Shown piece by piece: positions 1 to 6,697 of a stretch of DNA of 10,769 bases. The DNA is from Coriobacteriaceae bacterium (GTDB lineage Bacteria > Actinomycetota > Coriobacteriia > Coriobacteriales > Eggerthellaceae). Position numbers and translations under genes: made by a program. The stretch is from contig SUUF01000068.1 of assembly GCA_015062635.1 (NCBI GenBank), forward strand, positions 1 through 10,769, read 5' to 3'. Positions within the stretch are counted from its first letter, which is position 1. Every line of letters starts with the position of its first letter. The notes under the pieces were generated by a model. That model saw nothing but the letters and a program-made list of their open reading frames with translations, ran no database searches and had not been told where the DNA came from.

Positions 1-1619
1 TCCGAGAGTTCCATCAGGGCATCGGAAGCCAATCGCTGTTCGCGGTCGGGGCCGCCGCCAAGAAACACGATATCGGCTTGCGAGAAGTCGACAGGTTGCC
101 CATGCTCGACGCGGACCACCTGAGCCTCGATGCCGCGCCACCGCGCGCGGTTCGCCAACACCGTCACATTGCCGCCATCGCCGTACAGGTTCAGCAGCTC
201 GGGGTACAGGTGGACGATGGTCAAACGCCGGCGAAGCGGTTGGGGCGAGGCGGCAGCACGCGTCGGCTGGGAGCCGGACGCGCCATCGGGGAACCGATGA
301 AGGCCATCGAGCTCGGCTTTCACCTGCGGCAATGCCGTGTAGTTGGCTATGACGTAGTAGTTCGCGTCGGGTGCGGCCGCTTGCGCCTGCGCAAGGAAAT
401 CCTCGGCGCCATCGACCAGCGGGGCGTCGATTCCCGCATGCTTCAGGCGCACTTGCATGTCGTTGCGTCTGATGCCGCCGGCGAATGCGATGAGGTTGCC
501 GCTTCCGGCGAGCTCCTGGAAGTCGACATCCCACAGCCATGATATGTCGTGCCCGTCGGCTTCCTTGTCGTTGATGAAGAACGCGACGGCTTTCGGGCCG
601 GGGTCGCTTTGGATGATGCGCAGGTTCTGGTTGAAGCCGGTCGGGTTCTTCGCGAGGTTCAGCAAGATGTGCCTGCCGCCGATTTCATATCGCTGCAGCC
701 GCCCGTTTCGCGGCGCGAACGATTCCGCGGCGGTCGTGACGGCGTCGGCGGGAATGCCGCAGCAATCGGCGGCGGCGCATACCGCGAGCAGGTTATATGC
801 CATGTATGTTCCCGTGGCGCCCGCGCGGATCTCCTTCAAGCCTGAAGCGCCCTGCAGGGCGAAAGCGATGCCGTCGTCGTCAATGTGGACGTCGGTGGCC
901 GCATACTGCGGTTCGGCGCGCGAGAATCCGCAGGTCGGACAGCGGTATGCGCCGAGCTGCCCGTATTGGCGCCACGCATAGGCGAGCATGCCATCGCACT
1001 GTTGGCACATGCCCGCGTCGGCCACGGCGTTTTGAGGAAGGCCGAGGTCCTCGCCAAGGCCGAAGGCGATGCAGGCGTTTTCCACGCGATTGGCGATGGC
1101 CTGGCACAACGGGTCGTCGCTGTTGTAGATGAGCGTGGTGTGCGGTGACTGCGCGAGCGCCTCGGCGATGCTTGCCTGGATGTGGTCGATCTCGCCCATG
1201 CGGTCGAGCTGGTCACGGAACAGGTTGAGCAGCAGCACGAAGCGGGGTGACAGATGCGGTACGACATGCGCGAGCCAGAGTTCGTCGCTCTCGAAAACGC
1301 CCCAATCGGCGCGCCTCGCATGCAGGAGCGCGGTGGCGATGCCGGAATCGAGGTTGGCGCCCGTCCGGTTGCAGGCGACGGAATAACCCGCCGCCTCGAA
1401 GGCGTCGGCAAGCAGGTTCGTGACGGTCGTCTTCCCATTCGTGCCGACGACGATGAGGGATCCTTCCCGCACCCGCGGCGCGAGGTGCGCAATGAGCGTC
1501 GGGTCGATATACAGGCCCAGCTTGCCGGGGAAGTTCTCGCCCGGCCGATAGAGGACGCGTTGCAAGGCTCCCGTGGATACCGCGCCCGCCGCGCGGGCAA
1601 GTGTGAAACGAATGCTCAT
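1..1619 (-). CDS. MurT-GatD fusion, lipid II isoglutaminyl synthase (3' end beyond window)
   Basis: One stop-free minus frame runs from ATG at 1619 to the window edge (539 codons seen). Residues 1 to about 440 are MurT: ATP-binding loop GTNGKTT at 59-65, YNSDDP at 165-170, a four-Cys zinc ribbon (C205-x2-C208, C227-x2-C230), and the C-terminal MurT domain motif with D351, D355, D358 and SWLWDVDF at 360-367. After a Pro/Ala/Ser/Arg-rich linker (about 442-465) the frame continues as the N-terminus of GatD, the cobyric-acid-synthase-like glutaminase (LTIVHLYPELLNLYGDGGN from 466). The GatD catalytic Cys would lie past the edge. MurT/GatD amidates the alpha-carboxyl of D-Glu in lipid II at the cytoplasmic membrane. 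Start: a second ATG lies at 1622, but GGAG at 1629-1626 is better spaced (6 nt) from 1619. The fusion is unusual, since characterised enzymes are two proteins. Confidence 0.9.
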   Translation of the reverse strand, partial: MSIRFTLARAAGAVSTGALQRVLYRPGENFPGKLGLYIDPTLIAHLAPRVREGSLIVVGTNGKTTVTNLLADAFEAAGYSVACNRTGANLDSGIATALLHARRADWGVFESDELWLAHVVPHLSPRFVLLLNLFRDQLDRMGEIDHIQASIAEALAQSPHTTLIYNSDDPLCQAIANRVENACIAFGLGEDLGLPQNAVADAGMCQQCDGMLAYAWRQYGQLGAYRCPTCGFSRAEPQYAATDVHIDDDGIAFALQGASGLKEIRAGATGTYMAYNLLAVCAAADCCGIPADAVTTAAESFAPRNGRLQRYEIGGRHILLNLAKNPTGFNQNLRIIQSDPGPKAVAFFINDKEADGHDISWLWDVDFQELAGSGNLIAFAGGIRRNDMQVRLKHAGIDAPLVDGAEDFLAQAQAAAPDANYYVIANYTALPQVKAELDGLHRFPDGASGSQPTRAAASPQPLRRRLTIVHLYPELLNLYGDGGNVTVLANRARWRGIEAQVVRVEHGQPVDFSQADIVFLGGGPDREQRLASDALMELS

Positions 1620-1639
1620 CATATGCTCCAACCGACGAA

Positions 1640-1672
1640 GGGAAACGAGCCGGAATGCATGGCCCGTTTCCC
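1640..1672 (-). other. Stem-loop in the leader of murT-gatD
   Basis: GGGAAACG (1640-1647) is complementary to CGTTTCCC (1665-1672). After one A/C position, the stem continues with GCC/GGC (1649-1651, 1661-1663). The odd pair is a G-U wobble only in minus-strand RNA, so a minus-strand transcript folds best. The stem ends about 10 nt upstream of the murT Shine-Dalgarno. No U-run follows, so a classical terminator is unlikely; a leader structure or a barrier between glnK and murT is possible. Confidence 0.4.
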
Positions 1673-1744
1673 ACATGCCATGAACCGAAGGGTTCCCCCG
1701 ACTCGCTCCCCGGGGATGCACCCGGGCTGGTTGCCTCTCTTTGA

Positions 1745-1789
1745 GAATGAGTCAAAGGAACGTCCTTCGACTCATTCTTCGACTCATTC
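1745..1789 (-). repeat. Perfect-armed hairpin plus 12-bp tandem direct repeat downstream of glnK
   Basis: GAATGAGTC (1745-1753) pairs with GACTCATTC (1769-1777). The stem continues inward (1755-1759 with 1763-1767) to a 3-nt loop, with a single A/C mismatch that becomes a G-U wobble in minus-strand RNA. The 12-mer TTCGACTCATTC occurs twice in tandem (1766-1777, 1778-1789), so the left arm has two alternative partners. It lies 11-55 nt past the glnK stop. No U-tract follows on either strand. A 3' end structure or factor-dependent terminator of the amtB-glnK transcript is the likeliest role. Confidence 0.55.
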
Positions 1790-1799
1790 GGTCCGCCGA

Positions 1800-2138
1800 C
1801 TAGACGGCGTCCTCGCCGCGCTCGCGGGTGCGGATGCGGATAACTTCCTCGACGGGGCTCACGAACACCTTGCCATCGCCCACCTCGCCGGTGGCGGCGG
1901 TGTCGCAAATCAGGTCGATCAGGCCATCGACCGCATCGTCGTTCACGACGAGCGCGAACTGCACCTTCGGCACCATGTTCAGCAGCACTTCGGTTCCGCG
2001 GAAATACTCCGACCAGCCATGCTGGTTGCCGCATCCCATCACCTGCGCGATGGTCATGCCCGACACGTCGGCGGCGAACAGGGCATCCTTCAGCGGCTCC
2101 ATTTTCTCGGGCCGCACAATCGCGATGATTCGCTTCAT
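1800..2138 (-). CDS. glnK: P-II nitrogen regulatory protein, GlnK-like
   Basis: This 112-residue protein is the usual P-II length. P-II trimers sense ATP/ADP and 2-oxoglutarate and plug the cytoplasmic face of AmtB through the T-loop. Family marks seen: MKRIIAIVRPEKME at the N-terminus, Q39 (2-oxoglutarate/Mg contact in the family), a T-loop around residues 37-55, K58, a B-loop TGEVGDGK, and the C-terminal RIRT stretch. Position 51, normally the uridylylated or adenylylated tyrosine, is Val (codon GTG at 1988-1986), and the site reads F-R-G-T-E-V instead of Y-R-G-A-E-Y. Y45 is the nearest tyrosine. The start ATG at 2138 has an AAAGGAAG ribosome site. It follows amtB by 62 nt, the standard amtB-glnK pairing. 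The symbol rests on that context; glnB is possible. Confidence 0.93.
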   Translation of the reverse strand: MKRIIAIVRPEKMEPLKDALFAADVSGMTIAQVMGCGNQHGWSEYFRGTEVLLNMVPKVQFALVVNDDAVDGLIDLICDTAATGEVGDGKVFVSPVEEVIRIRTRERGEDAV

Positions 2139-2200
2139 GTTGCTTCCTTTCCTTGTGTGGGGGAGCGGGCCGGAAGACGACCCGTCCCCGACTCGGTTGG

Positions 2201-3475
2201 CTAGTCCATGCCCAGGTAGGCGGGGTAGGCGCTCTCGCCGTGGCTGGTGACGTCCAGGCCCCGCGCCTCGTCTTCGACGCTCACGCGCAGGCTGCCGTGG
2301 AAGGCCGCTTTCACGATGTGGCCGATGATGAACCCGCCCACGATGACGAACGCGAGCGTGACGAGGATGCCGATCACCTGGCTTACCAGCAGCGCGGGGT
2401 CGCCGGTGTAGATGAGCCCGCCGAAGTCGGTCCACGACAGCTCGGGCACGCAGAAGATGCCGGTGAGGATGCCGCCGACCACGCCGCCGACCGAGTGGCA
2501 GCCGAAGGCGTCGAGCGCATCGTCGTAGCCGATCTTCCGCTTTGCATACGAGATGGCGAAGAAGCAGCAGGGGGCCGTGATAAGGCCGATGGCGATGGCC
2601 GCCCACGGTTCGACGAAGCCGGCCGCCGGGGTGATGCCCACGAGCCCCGCCACGAGGCCGGTGCAGGCGCCGACGAGCGTGGGCTTGCCGACGCGCATGC
2701 GCTCGACGATCATCCACGAGATCATGCCCGCCGCTGAAGCCGCGATGGTGTTCAGCAGCGCGAGGGCCGCGATGCCGTCAGCCGCGAATTCCGACCCGGC
2801 GTTGAAGCCGAACCAGCCGAACCACAGCAGCGTGGCGCCGAGTGCGACGAAGGGCACGTTGTGGGCACGGTAGCTCATCATGCCGAATCCGCGCCGGCGG
2901 CCCAGCAGTATGCACAGCACGAGCCCCGTCACGCCCGAGCTGATGTGCACGACGTCGCCACCCGCGAAGTCGAGCGCGCCGATGGTGTCGCCGATGAAGC
3001 TACCCTCGCCGCCCCATACCATATGCGCGAGCGGCGCGTAGACAAGGCACACCCAGATGCCGATGAACAGCACGATGGCCCCGAACTTCATGCGCCCGGC
3101 AACCGCGCCGGTGATGATGGCGCAGGTGATCATCGCGAATGCCATCTGGAACCCGATGTCGACGATGGCGGGATAGGTGGCGCCTTCGGGCACGTTCGCG
3201 GCTTCGGCGAGCATCCCGCTCGTCGCCGCGAGGCACCCTAGCTGGTCGAATCCGCCGAAGAAAGGAATCGAGCCGTCGCCGCCATAGGCGAACGACCACC
3301 CGCACACGACCCACATCACGCCGACCACGCCGATGACGGCCATGACCATCATCATGGTGTTGACGACGTTCTTGCGCCGTGAAAGGCCTCCGTAGAAAAA
3401 TGCCAGACCCGGCGTCATGAGCGCCACCAACATGGTGCAGACGATCATGAATGCCGTCGAACCCGTATCGTACAT
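2201..3475 (-). CDS. amtB: Ammonium transporter, Amt/Mep/Rh family
   Basis: This 424-residue polytopic membrane protein carries ammonium across the cytoplasmic membrane. Diagnostic features seen: the GLAFFYGGL signature near the N-terminus, the twin pore histidines H177 (in GGDVVHISSG) and H327 (in AFGCHSVGG), spaced 150 residues exactly as in E. coli AmtB (H168/H318), and the Asp eight residues before the first His (D169). The cytoplasmic tail contains GLDVTSHGESAYP, the conserved C-terminal regulatory segment. The ATG at 3475 is preferred over an in-frame GTG at 3484, because AAAGG at 3491-3487 is only 2 nt from the GTG and about 11 nt from the ATG, and the ATG gives the family N-terminus. 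No obvious cleavable signal peptide precedes the first helix. It is co-directional with glnK and probably co-transcribed and nitrogen-regulated. Confidence 0.95.
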   Translation of the reverse strand: MYDTGSTAFMIVCTMLVALMTPGLAFFYGGLSRRKNVVNTMMMVMAVIGVVGVMWVVCGWSFAYGGDGSIPFFGGFDQLGCLAATSGMLAEAANVPEGATYPAIVDIGFQMAFAMITCAIITGAVAGRMKFGAIVLFIGIWVCLVYAPLAHMVWGGEGSFIGDTIGALDFAGGDVVHISSGVTGLVLCILLGRRRGFGMMSYRAHNVPFVALGATLLWFGWFGFNAGSEFAADGIAALALLNTIAASAAGMISWMIVERMRVGKPTLVGACTGLVAGLVGITPAAGFVEPWAAIAIGLITAPCCFFAISYAKRKIGYDDALDAFGCHSVGGVVGGILTGIFCVPELSWTDFGGLIYTGDPALLVSQVIGILVTLAFVIVGGFIIGHIVKAAFHGSLRVSVEDEARGLDVTSHGESAYPAYLGMD

Positions 3476-3540
3476 CGCAACCACCGCCTTTCGAAATCGC
3501 TTGCGACAATTCGATTCTGCGGGGGCTTTGTTGCGTCTCT

Positions 3541-3566
3541 ATTACATCGGATGCGCGGAAACGTTT
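3541..3566 (-). promoter_or_regulatory. Candidate amtB promoter -10 and overlapping palindrome
   Basis: On the minus strand TGTAAT (3546-3541) is a 5/6 match to a sigma-70 -10, about 66 nt before the amtB ATG. No good -35 sits 17 nt upstream. Instead an AAACGTTT palindrome (3559-3566), within GTAAACGTTTCC, lies in the spacer and -35 zone, which is a plausible operator position for a nitrogen regulator. The assignment rests on position and motif only. Confidence 0.25.
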
Positions 3567-3610
3567 ACTTCACGCCTTGGAAACCGCACGGCAACAATCG
3601 GCTTGCGGGC

Positions 3611-3638
3611 GAAAGGCCCGGGCTGACGAATGCCCGGG
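3611..3638 (-). terminator. Terminator-like hairpin in repeat unit 1
   Basis: On the minus strand CCCGGGC (3638-3632) pairs with GCCCGGG (3623-3617) across the 8-nt loop ATTCGTCA, then CCTTTC follows. It is the duplicate of the hairpin in unit 2 and may be a second, backup terminator ahead of amtB. The U-run is weak. Confidence 0.35.
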
Positions 3639-3677
3639 GCGCTTGACAACCCGTGCGGCAACAATCGGCTGTGCGGG

Positions 3678-3706
3678 AAAATGCCCGGGTTGACGAACGG
3701 CCCGGG
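3678..3706 (-). terminator. Terminator-like hairpin in repeat unit 2, downstream of the luxR-type gene
   Basis: On the minus strand CCCGGG (3706-3701), an 11-nt loop and CCCGGG (3689-3684) are followed by CATTTT (3683-3678). The position, about 45 nt after the LuxR gene stop, suits a rho-independent terminator. The stem is short and the U-run modest. Confidence 0.4.
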
Positions 3707-3750
3707 GCGCTTGACAACCCAGGCGCCCGTAATCCGATGCGGAGGGTGGC

Positions 3751-5250
3751 TTACCGGGCGGAATTCACGAGCTTCTTGAGCTCGTTGCGGGTGTCGACAC
3801 CGGTTTTCTTGTAGATGTGGTTGATGTGGGTCTTCACCGTGCCGGGCGAAATGTACAGCGCCTCGGCTGCTTCCTGAATCGAATCGCCATGCATGATGTG
3901 CTCGAGAACCTCGCGCTCGCGGTTCGTCAGGCCGAATTGGGCAGCCACCAGCTCGCAGCGGCGGTTCACGGCCTCCTGCAAGATGGCGCGGCTCACCTCG
4001 ACGTCGTGGGGGTCTCGACGGCGCGCCTCGTCGTCGAAGGGCGCCGCCTCGTTCGAGTCGCCGCTCGGGGTATCGTCGAGCGTGAATTCGAAGACGAAAC
4101 CGCCGTCGGCGCGGCCGAACACCATATAGGCCACGAGCATCGCCAGCGCGATCGAGGCGAGCAGCGTGGTGATGGGGTCGTAGTGCGCAAGCTGCCCTAT
4201 GACGAGCGCGCCGACTAACTTGCCTACGACGGAAGCCATGAGCGCTCCGCCGAACGTGAAGCCCGAGAGGCCGACGACCGAGGTCTCGAAGCGATAGGCG
4301 ATCTCGCAGAGCGTGATGATGATGAGGACGAGCGCCGTGCAGTAGGCGAACGCGACGAAGATGTCGCCTATCTGCGTGTTGTAGGGCAGCACGATGAGCC
4401 CGAGCGCCATGCCGAGCAGCGACACGCGGTACGTGAATCGCACCACATCGCGATGCGAGAAGAAGTGGATGACGACAAGCAGGTAGATGCCGAGCAAGCC
4501 GAATCCGAGCGCCCAGAAGCCGAGCTGCCCATATTCGATGTCGACCATCGAGAAGATGAAGCTGTAGAGCATCGCCGTGAGGAGCGGCTGCTTGATGATC
4601 GCGAATACCTCGGAGGCAACCCAGGGCGGGCGGGGCCGCATCTCGCGCATCTTCACCTTCTTGATGCGTCGCTCCGAGCTCTTATAGGTGTCGAGGCCGG
4701 TGATGATGCGCGCCCCCACGGCAAAGCAGCAGGGGGAGGCCACCGCTAAGATGCAGGTGATGACCACCTGGGCGACATAGGGCAGCTGGAACAAGAGGGG
4801 GCAGCCCACGGCCACCACGACGAACGAGCACGCGAAGCAGAATGCAGCGCAGCGCGATTTCACGTAACCGAACAGCTCGCTCCAGTACACGAGTTGCCAA
4901 CCGTATTCCAACCCCGCTACCAGCGCGCCGATGATTTCCAGATGCAGGGTGACGCCGGGTGCCAGGTTGGCGAACCCCGCCCCGATGATGCCCACGATGG
5001 CAAGCACGAGGAACGGCAGGTTCTGCTCGGCCTTCAGGGGAACCACGACATGGGCGAAAAATGCCGCGAAGAGCAGGATGGCTACGTATCCCACCGAGAA
5101 GACGAGGCGGTCGGCGAACACCGCCGTTGCCGCTCCTTGTTGCGCGCTCACGATGAAGAGGAACAGGAAGCCCCAGAGCATGAACGAGGCGAGCCCGATG
5201 GTGGCGACGGCAACCGTTATCGGCGAATGCGGTTCTATCGTGCGTGCCAT
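3751..5250 (-). CDS. Membrane-embedded LuxR-family transcriptional regulator
   Basis: This 499-residue protein has about twelve hydrophobic segments over roughly residues 12-395, separated by short charged loops such as YKSSERRIKKVKMREMRPRP. An acidic linker (about 395-425) follows, then a C-terminal LuxR/GerE HTH: LTNREREVL at 441-449 and the recognition region SPGTVKTHINHIYKKTGV at 468-485. There is no receiver domain, so the membrane part is the likely sensor. The ligand is unknown. The start ATG at 5250 has an excellent AAAGGGGG ribosome site 6 nt upstream; an in-frame TTG at 5274 is less likely. It is divergent from the acyl-CoA dehydrogenase operon at 5503. In Eggerthellaceae, regulators of this build often sit beside redox gene clusters, so control of that operon is the leading inference. 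Confidence 0.9.
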   Translation of the reverse strand: MARTIEPHSPITVAVATIGLASFMLWGFLFLFIVSAQQGAATAVFADRLVFSVGYVAILLFAAFFAHVVVPLKAEQNLPFLVLAIVGIIGAGFANLAPGVTLHLEIIGALVAGLEYGWQLVYWSELFGYVKSRCAAFCFACSFVVVAVGCPLLFQLPYVAQVVITCILAVASPCCFAVGARIITGLDTYKSSERRIKKVKMREMRPRPPWVASEVFAIIKQPLLTAMLYSFIFSMVDIEYGQLGFWALGFGLLGIYLLVVIHFFSHRDVVRFTYRVSLLGMALGLIVLPYNTQIGDIFVAFAYCTALVLIIITLCEIAYRFETSVVGLSGFTFGGALMASVVGKLVGALVIGQLAHYDPITTLLASIALAMLVAYMVFGRADGGFVFEFTLDDTPSGDSNEAAPFDDEARRRDPHDVEVSRAILQEAVNRRCELVAAQFGLTNREREVLEHIMHGDSIQEAAEALYISPGTVKTHINHIYKKTGVDTRNELKKLVNSAR

Positions 5251-5307
5251 ATCGAACCCCCTTTGCGCTCTCAACCCCCTGATGAATGAAGTCCCCGTTA
5301 CCGTTTA

Positions 5308-5336
5308 ATTGTCCGAGACAAGGGTCGTTCCGTCAA
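5308..5336 (-). promoter_or_regulatory. Candidate sigma-70 promoter for the luxR-type gene
   Basis: On the minus strand TTGACG (5336-5331) and GACAAT (5313-5308) are separated by exactly 17 nt, matching consensus at 5/6 and 4/6 positions. Transcription would begin near 5300, leaving a leader of about 50 nt before the ATG at 5250. A TTGTC-CGA-GACAA inverted repeat (5309-5321) overlaps the -10 and could be an operator. Confidence 0.4.
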
Positions 5337-5337
5337 A

Positions 5338-5387
5338 TGCAACCGCAAGGTTAGACTCATCGAAATTCCCTATAACTTTTGGTTGCA
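5338..5387. promoter_or_regulatory. 50-bp dyad in the divergent control region, candidate operator
   Basis: The left half TGCAACCGCAAGGTTA (5338-5353) and the inverted right half, read on the minus strand as TGCAACCAAAAGTTA (5387-5373), match closely around a 19-bp AT-richer centre. The outer seven bases are perfect. The left half abuts the -35 of the proposed luxR promoter, and the right half overlaps TATAAC (5371-5376), a possible -10 for the rightward operon that lacks a good -35. This geometry suits a regulator controlling both directions, the LuxR protein being the obvious candidate. Confidence 0.5.
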
Positions 5388-5502
5388 CCCCGGTTCCGAA
5401 AAATCAAACCCCGAAAGGAATATGCCGATTGACCTCGAACTTTCATGATGGGCCTTAAGAAGGGGCAAAGGGTGGCCCCGACATGAGAAAGGAAGGAACG
5501 TC

Positions 5503-6660
5503 ATGAGTTATTTCCTTACTGAAGACCAGAAGCTCATCGTCCAATCGGTGAACGAGTTCTGCCAGAACTCCAAGATCCAGGAGCTGGCGGCTGAGTGTCG
5601 CGCCACGGGCAAGGTATCGCGTGAACTGTGGAGTGCGATGGCGGAGCAGGGATATGTCGGCGCCACCATTCCCGAGGAATACGGTGGCATGGGCTACGAC
5701 TTCACCACGCTGTTCCTCATCGCCGAGAACCTCGCGTTGAACAGCTTCCCGCTGATGGGCACGCTCACCGGCCACTGCCTGGGCATCTTGCCCATCCTGT
5801 TCTGGGGTTCCGACGAGATCAAGGCGAAGTACCTGCCGCGCATCGCCTCGGGCGAGCTGTTGCTGTGCGGTTCGGTCACCGACCCGGCCGGCATGGGCAA
5901 CTTCCCCGAGTGGGGCTTGAAGGAAGAGAAGGTCGAGGGCGGCTGGAAGCTCAACGGCACGAAGGTGCTTTCCACCAACGCCGACATCGCCGACCTCAAG
6001 GTCATCTTCGGGCGTCCTGAAGAGGGCCACAGCATGTTCGACCACGTCTACCTCATCGAGAAGGGCTCCGAGGGCCTGGTCACCGGCCAGCAAGAGAAGA
6101 AGCTCGTCCCCGACTGCTCCGATTGGGGCTCGGTCGTGATGAACGACGTGTTCGTGCCCGACGAGAACCGCGTCGACGATAACGGCACCGGCTATTACTG
6201 GTTCGGCCTGAGCTTCAGCCAGCTGGCGCTTTCGGGCCTGGCGATGAGCCTCGGCTGCTTCAAGATGGCCTTCGGCTTCACATCGCAGCGCACCCGGTAT
6301 GGCCGTCCACTTACCGCGCTGCAGAGCGTGAGCCACAAGCTCGCCGACATGGCCATCCGCAACGAGATCAACCGCTCGCTCATCTACAACTGCGTGCGCC
6401 TGTGGGACGAGGGCCGCGGCCTCGAATGCTATCGCCTGGGCTGCGCAGCGAAGGCCTTCGTCACCGAGGGCACCAACAAGACCGCGCACGATGCGGCGGT
6501 GCTCCATGGCGGCATCGGCTACACCACGCCGGCCATCATCGGCCCGATGTACGCATCGTCGCTGCAGCTCGAGCTTGCCGAGATGCCGGGCGACCTGCAT
6601 CGCGATTTCCTGATGGAGACCTATGGCGTGAAGCCCGGCTGGAAGAACGGCCAGGCATAA
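5503..6660 (+). CDS. Acyl-CoA dehydrogenase family flavoprotein
   Basis: The 385 residues match the usual length of a single-domain acyl-CoA dehydrogenase, an FAD enzyme catalysing alpha,beta-desaturation of acyl-CoA or, physiologically reversed, enoyl-CoA reduction, with Etf as redox partner. Seen in order: the N-terminal helical domain with TEDQKLIVQSV and IPEEYGGMGYD; the beta domain with TDPAGMGN, where the family usually has TEPxAGSD, and KLNGTKVLSTNADIAD; and the C-terminal domain with QRTRYGRPL, LHGGIGYTTP and LAEMPGDLHR near the end. In the last motif E360 aligns with the catalytic Glu of the usual YEGTxxIQR motif, but Gly-Thr is replaced by Met-Pro. Start ATG 5503 has GGAAGG 6 nt upstream. 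It is the first gene of the operon, 37 nt before etfB. The substrate cannot be named from sequence. Confidence 0.92.
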   Translation: MSYFLTEDQKLIVQSVNEFCQNSKIQELAAECRATGKVSRELWSAMAEQGYVGATIPEEYGGMGYDFTTLFLIAENLALNSFPLMGTLTGHCLGILPILFWGSDEIKAKYLPRIASGELLLCGSVTDPAGMGNFPEWGLKEEKVEGGWKLNGTKVLSTNADIADLKVIFGRPEEGHSMFDHVYLIEKGSEGLVTGQQEKKLVPDCSDWGSVVMNDVFVPDENRVDDNGTGYYWFGLSFSQLALSGLAMSLGCFKMAFGFTSQRTRYGRPLTALQSVSHKLADMAIRNEINRSLIYNCVRLWDEGRGLECYRLGCAAKAFVTEGTNKTAHDAAVLHGGIGYTTPAIIGPMYASSLQLELAEMPGDLHRDFLMETYGVKPGWKNGQA

Positions 6661-6697
6661 CCGCATCAGCGACGGAATGGTTCGAGAGGAGGAAACG

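Larger units (their letters stand above)
3589..3722. repeat. Two tandem copies of a 67-68 bp repeat
   Basis: Unit 1 spans about 3589-3655 and unit 2 about 3656-3722. Both begin with CGGCAACAATCGGCT (3589-3603, 3656-3670) and share CCCGGGGCGCTTGACAACCC near the end (3633-3652, 3701-3720). The offset drifts from 67 to 68 through one indel. Each unit contains a CCCGGG-based inverted repeat around a TGACGAA loop. The array lies between the LuxR gene end (3751) and the amtB promoter region. Confidence 0.9.

Noticed and set aside
3643..3716. TTGACA hexamers in both tandem repeat units (3643-3648, 3711-3716) as plus-strand -35 boxes
   Set aside because: No -10 at 16-18 nt in either copy, and the direction would run into the 3' end of the LuxR gene with no plus-strand gene to serve.
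5422..5486. Two tiny overlapping leader frames (8 codons from 5422, 13 codons from 5445) ahead of the acyl-CoA dehydrogenase
   Set aside because: The first has too short a ribosome-site spacing, the second has none, and neither has a run of regulatory codons. Overlapping ATGA arrangements arise easily by chance.
5455..6666. A 403-codon minus-strand frame opposite the acyl-CoA dehydrogenase
   Set aside because: Antisense shadow of a conserved gene, with no recognisable domain and no ribosome site. The same applies to a 384-codon frame opposite the etf genes (7078-8232).
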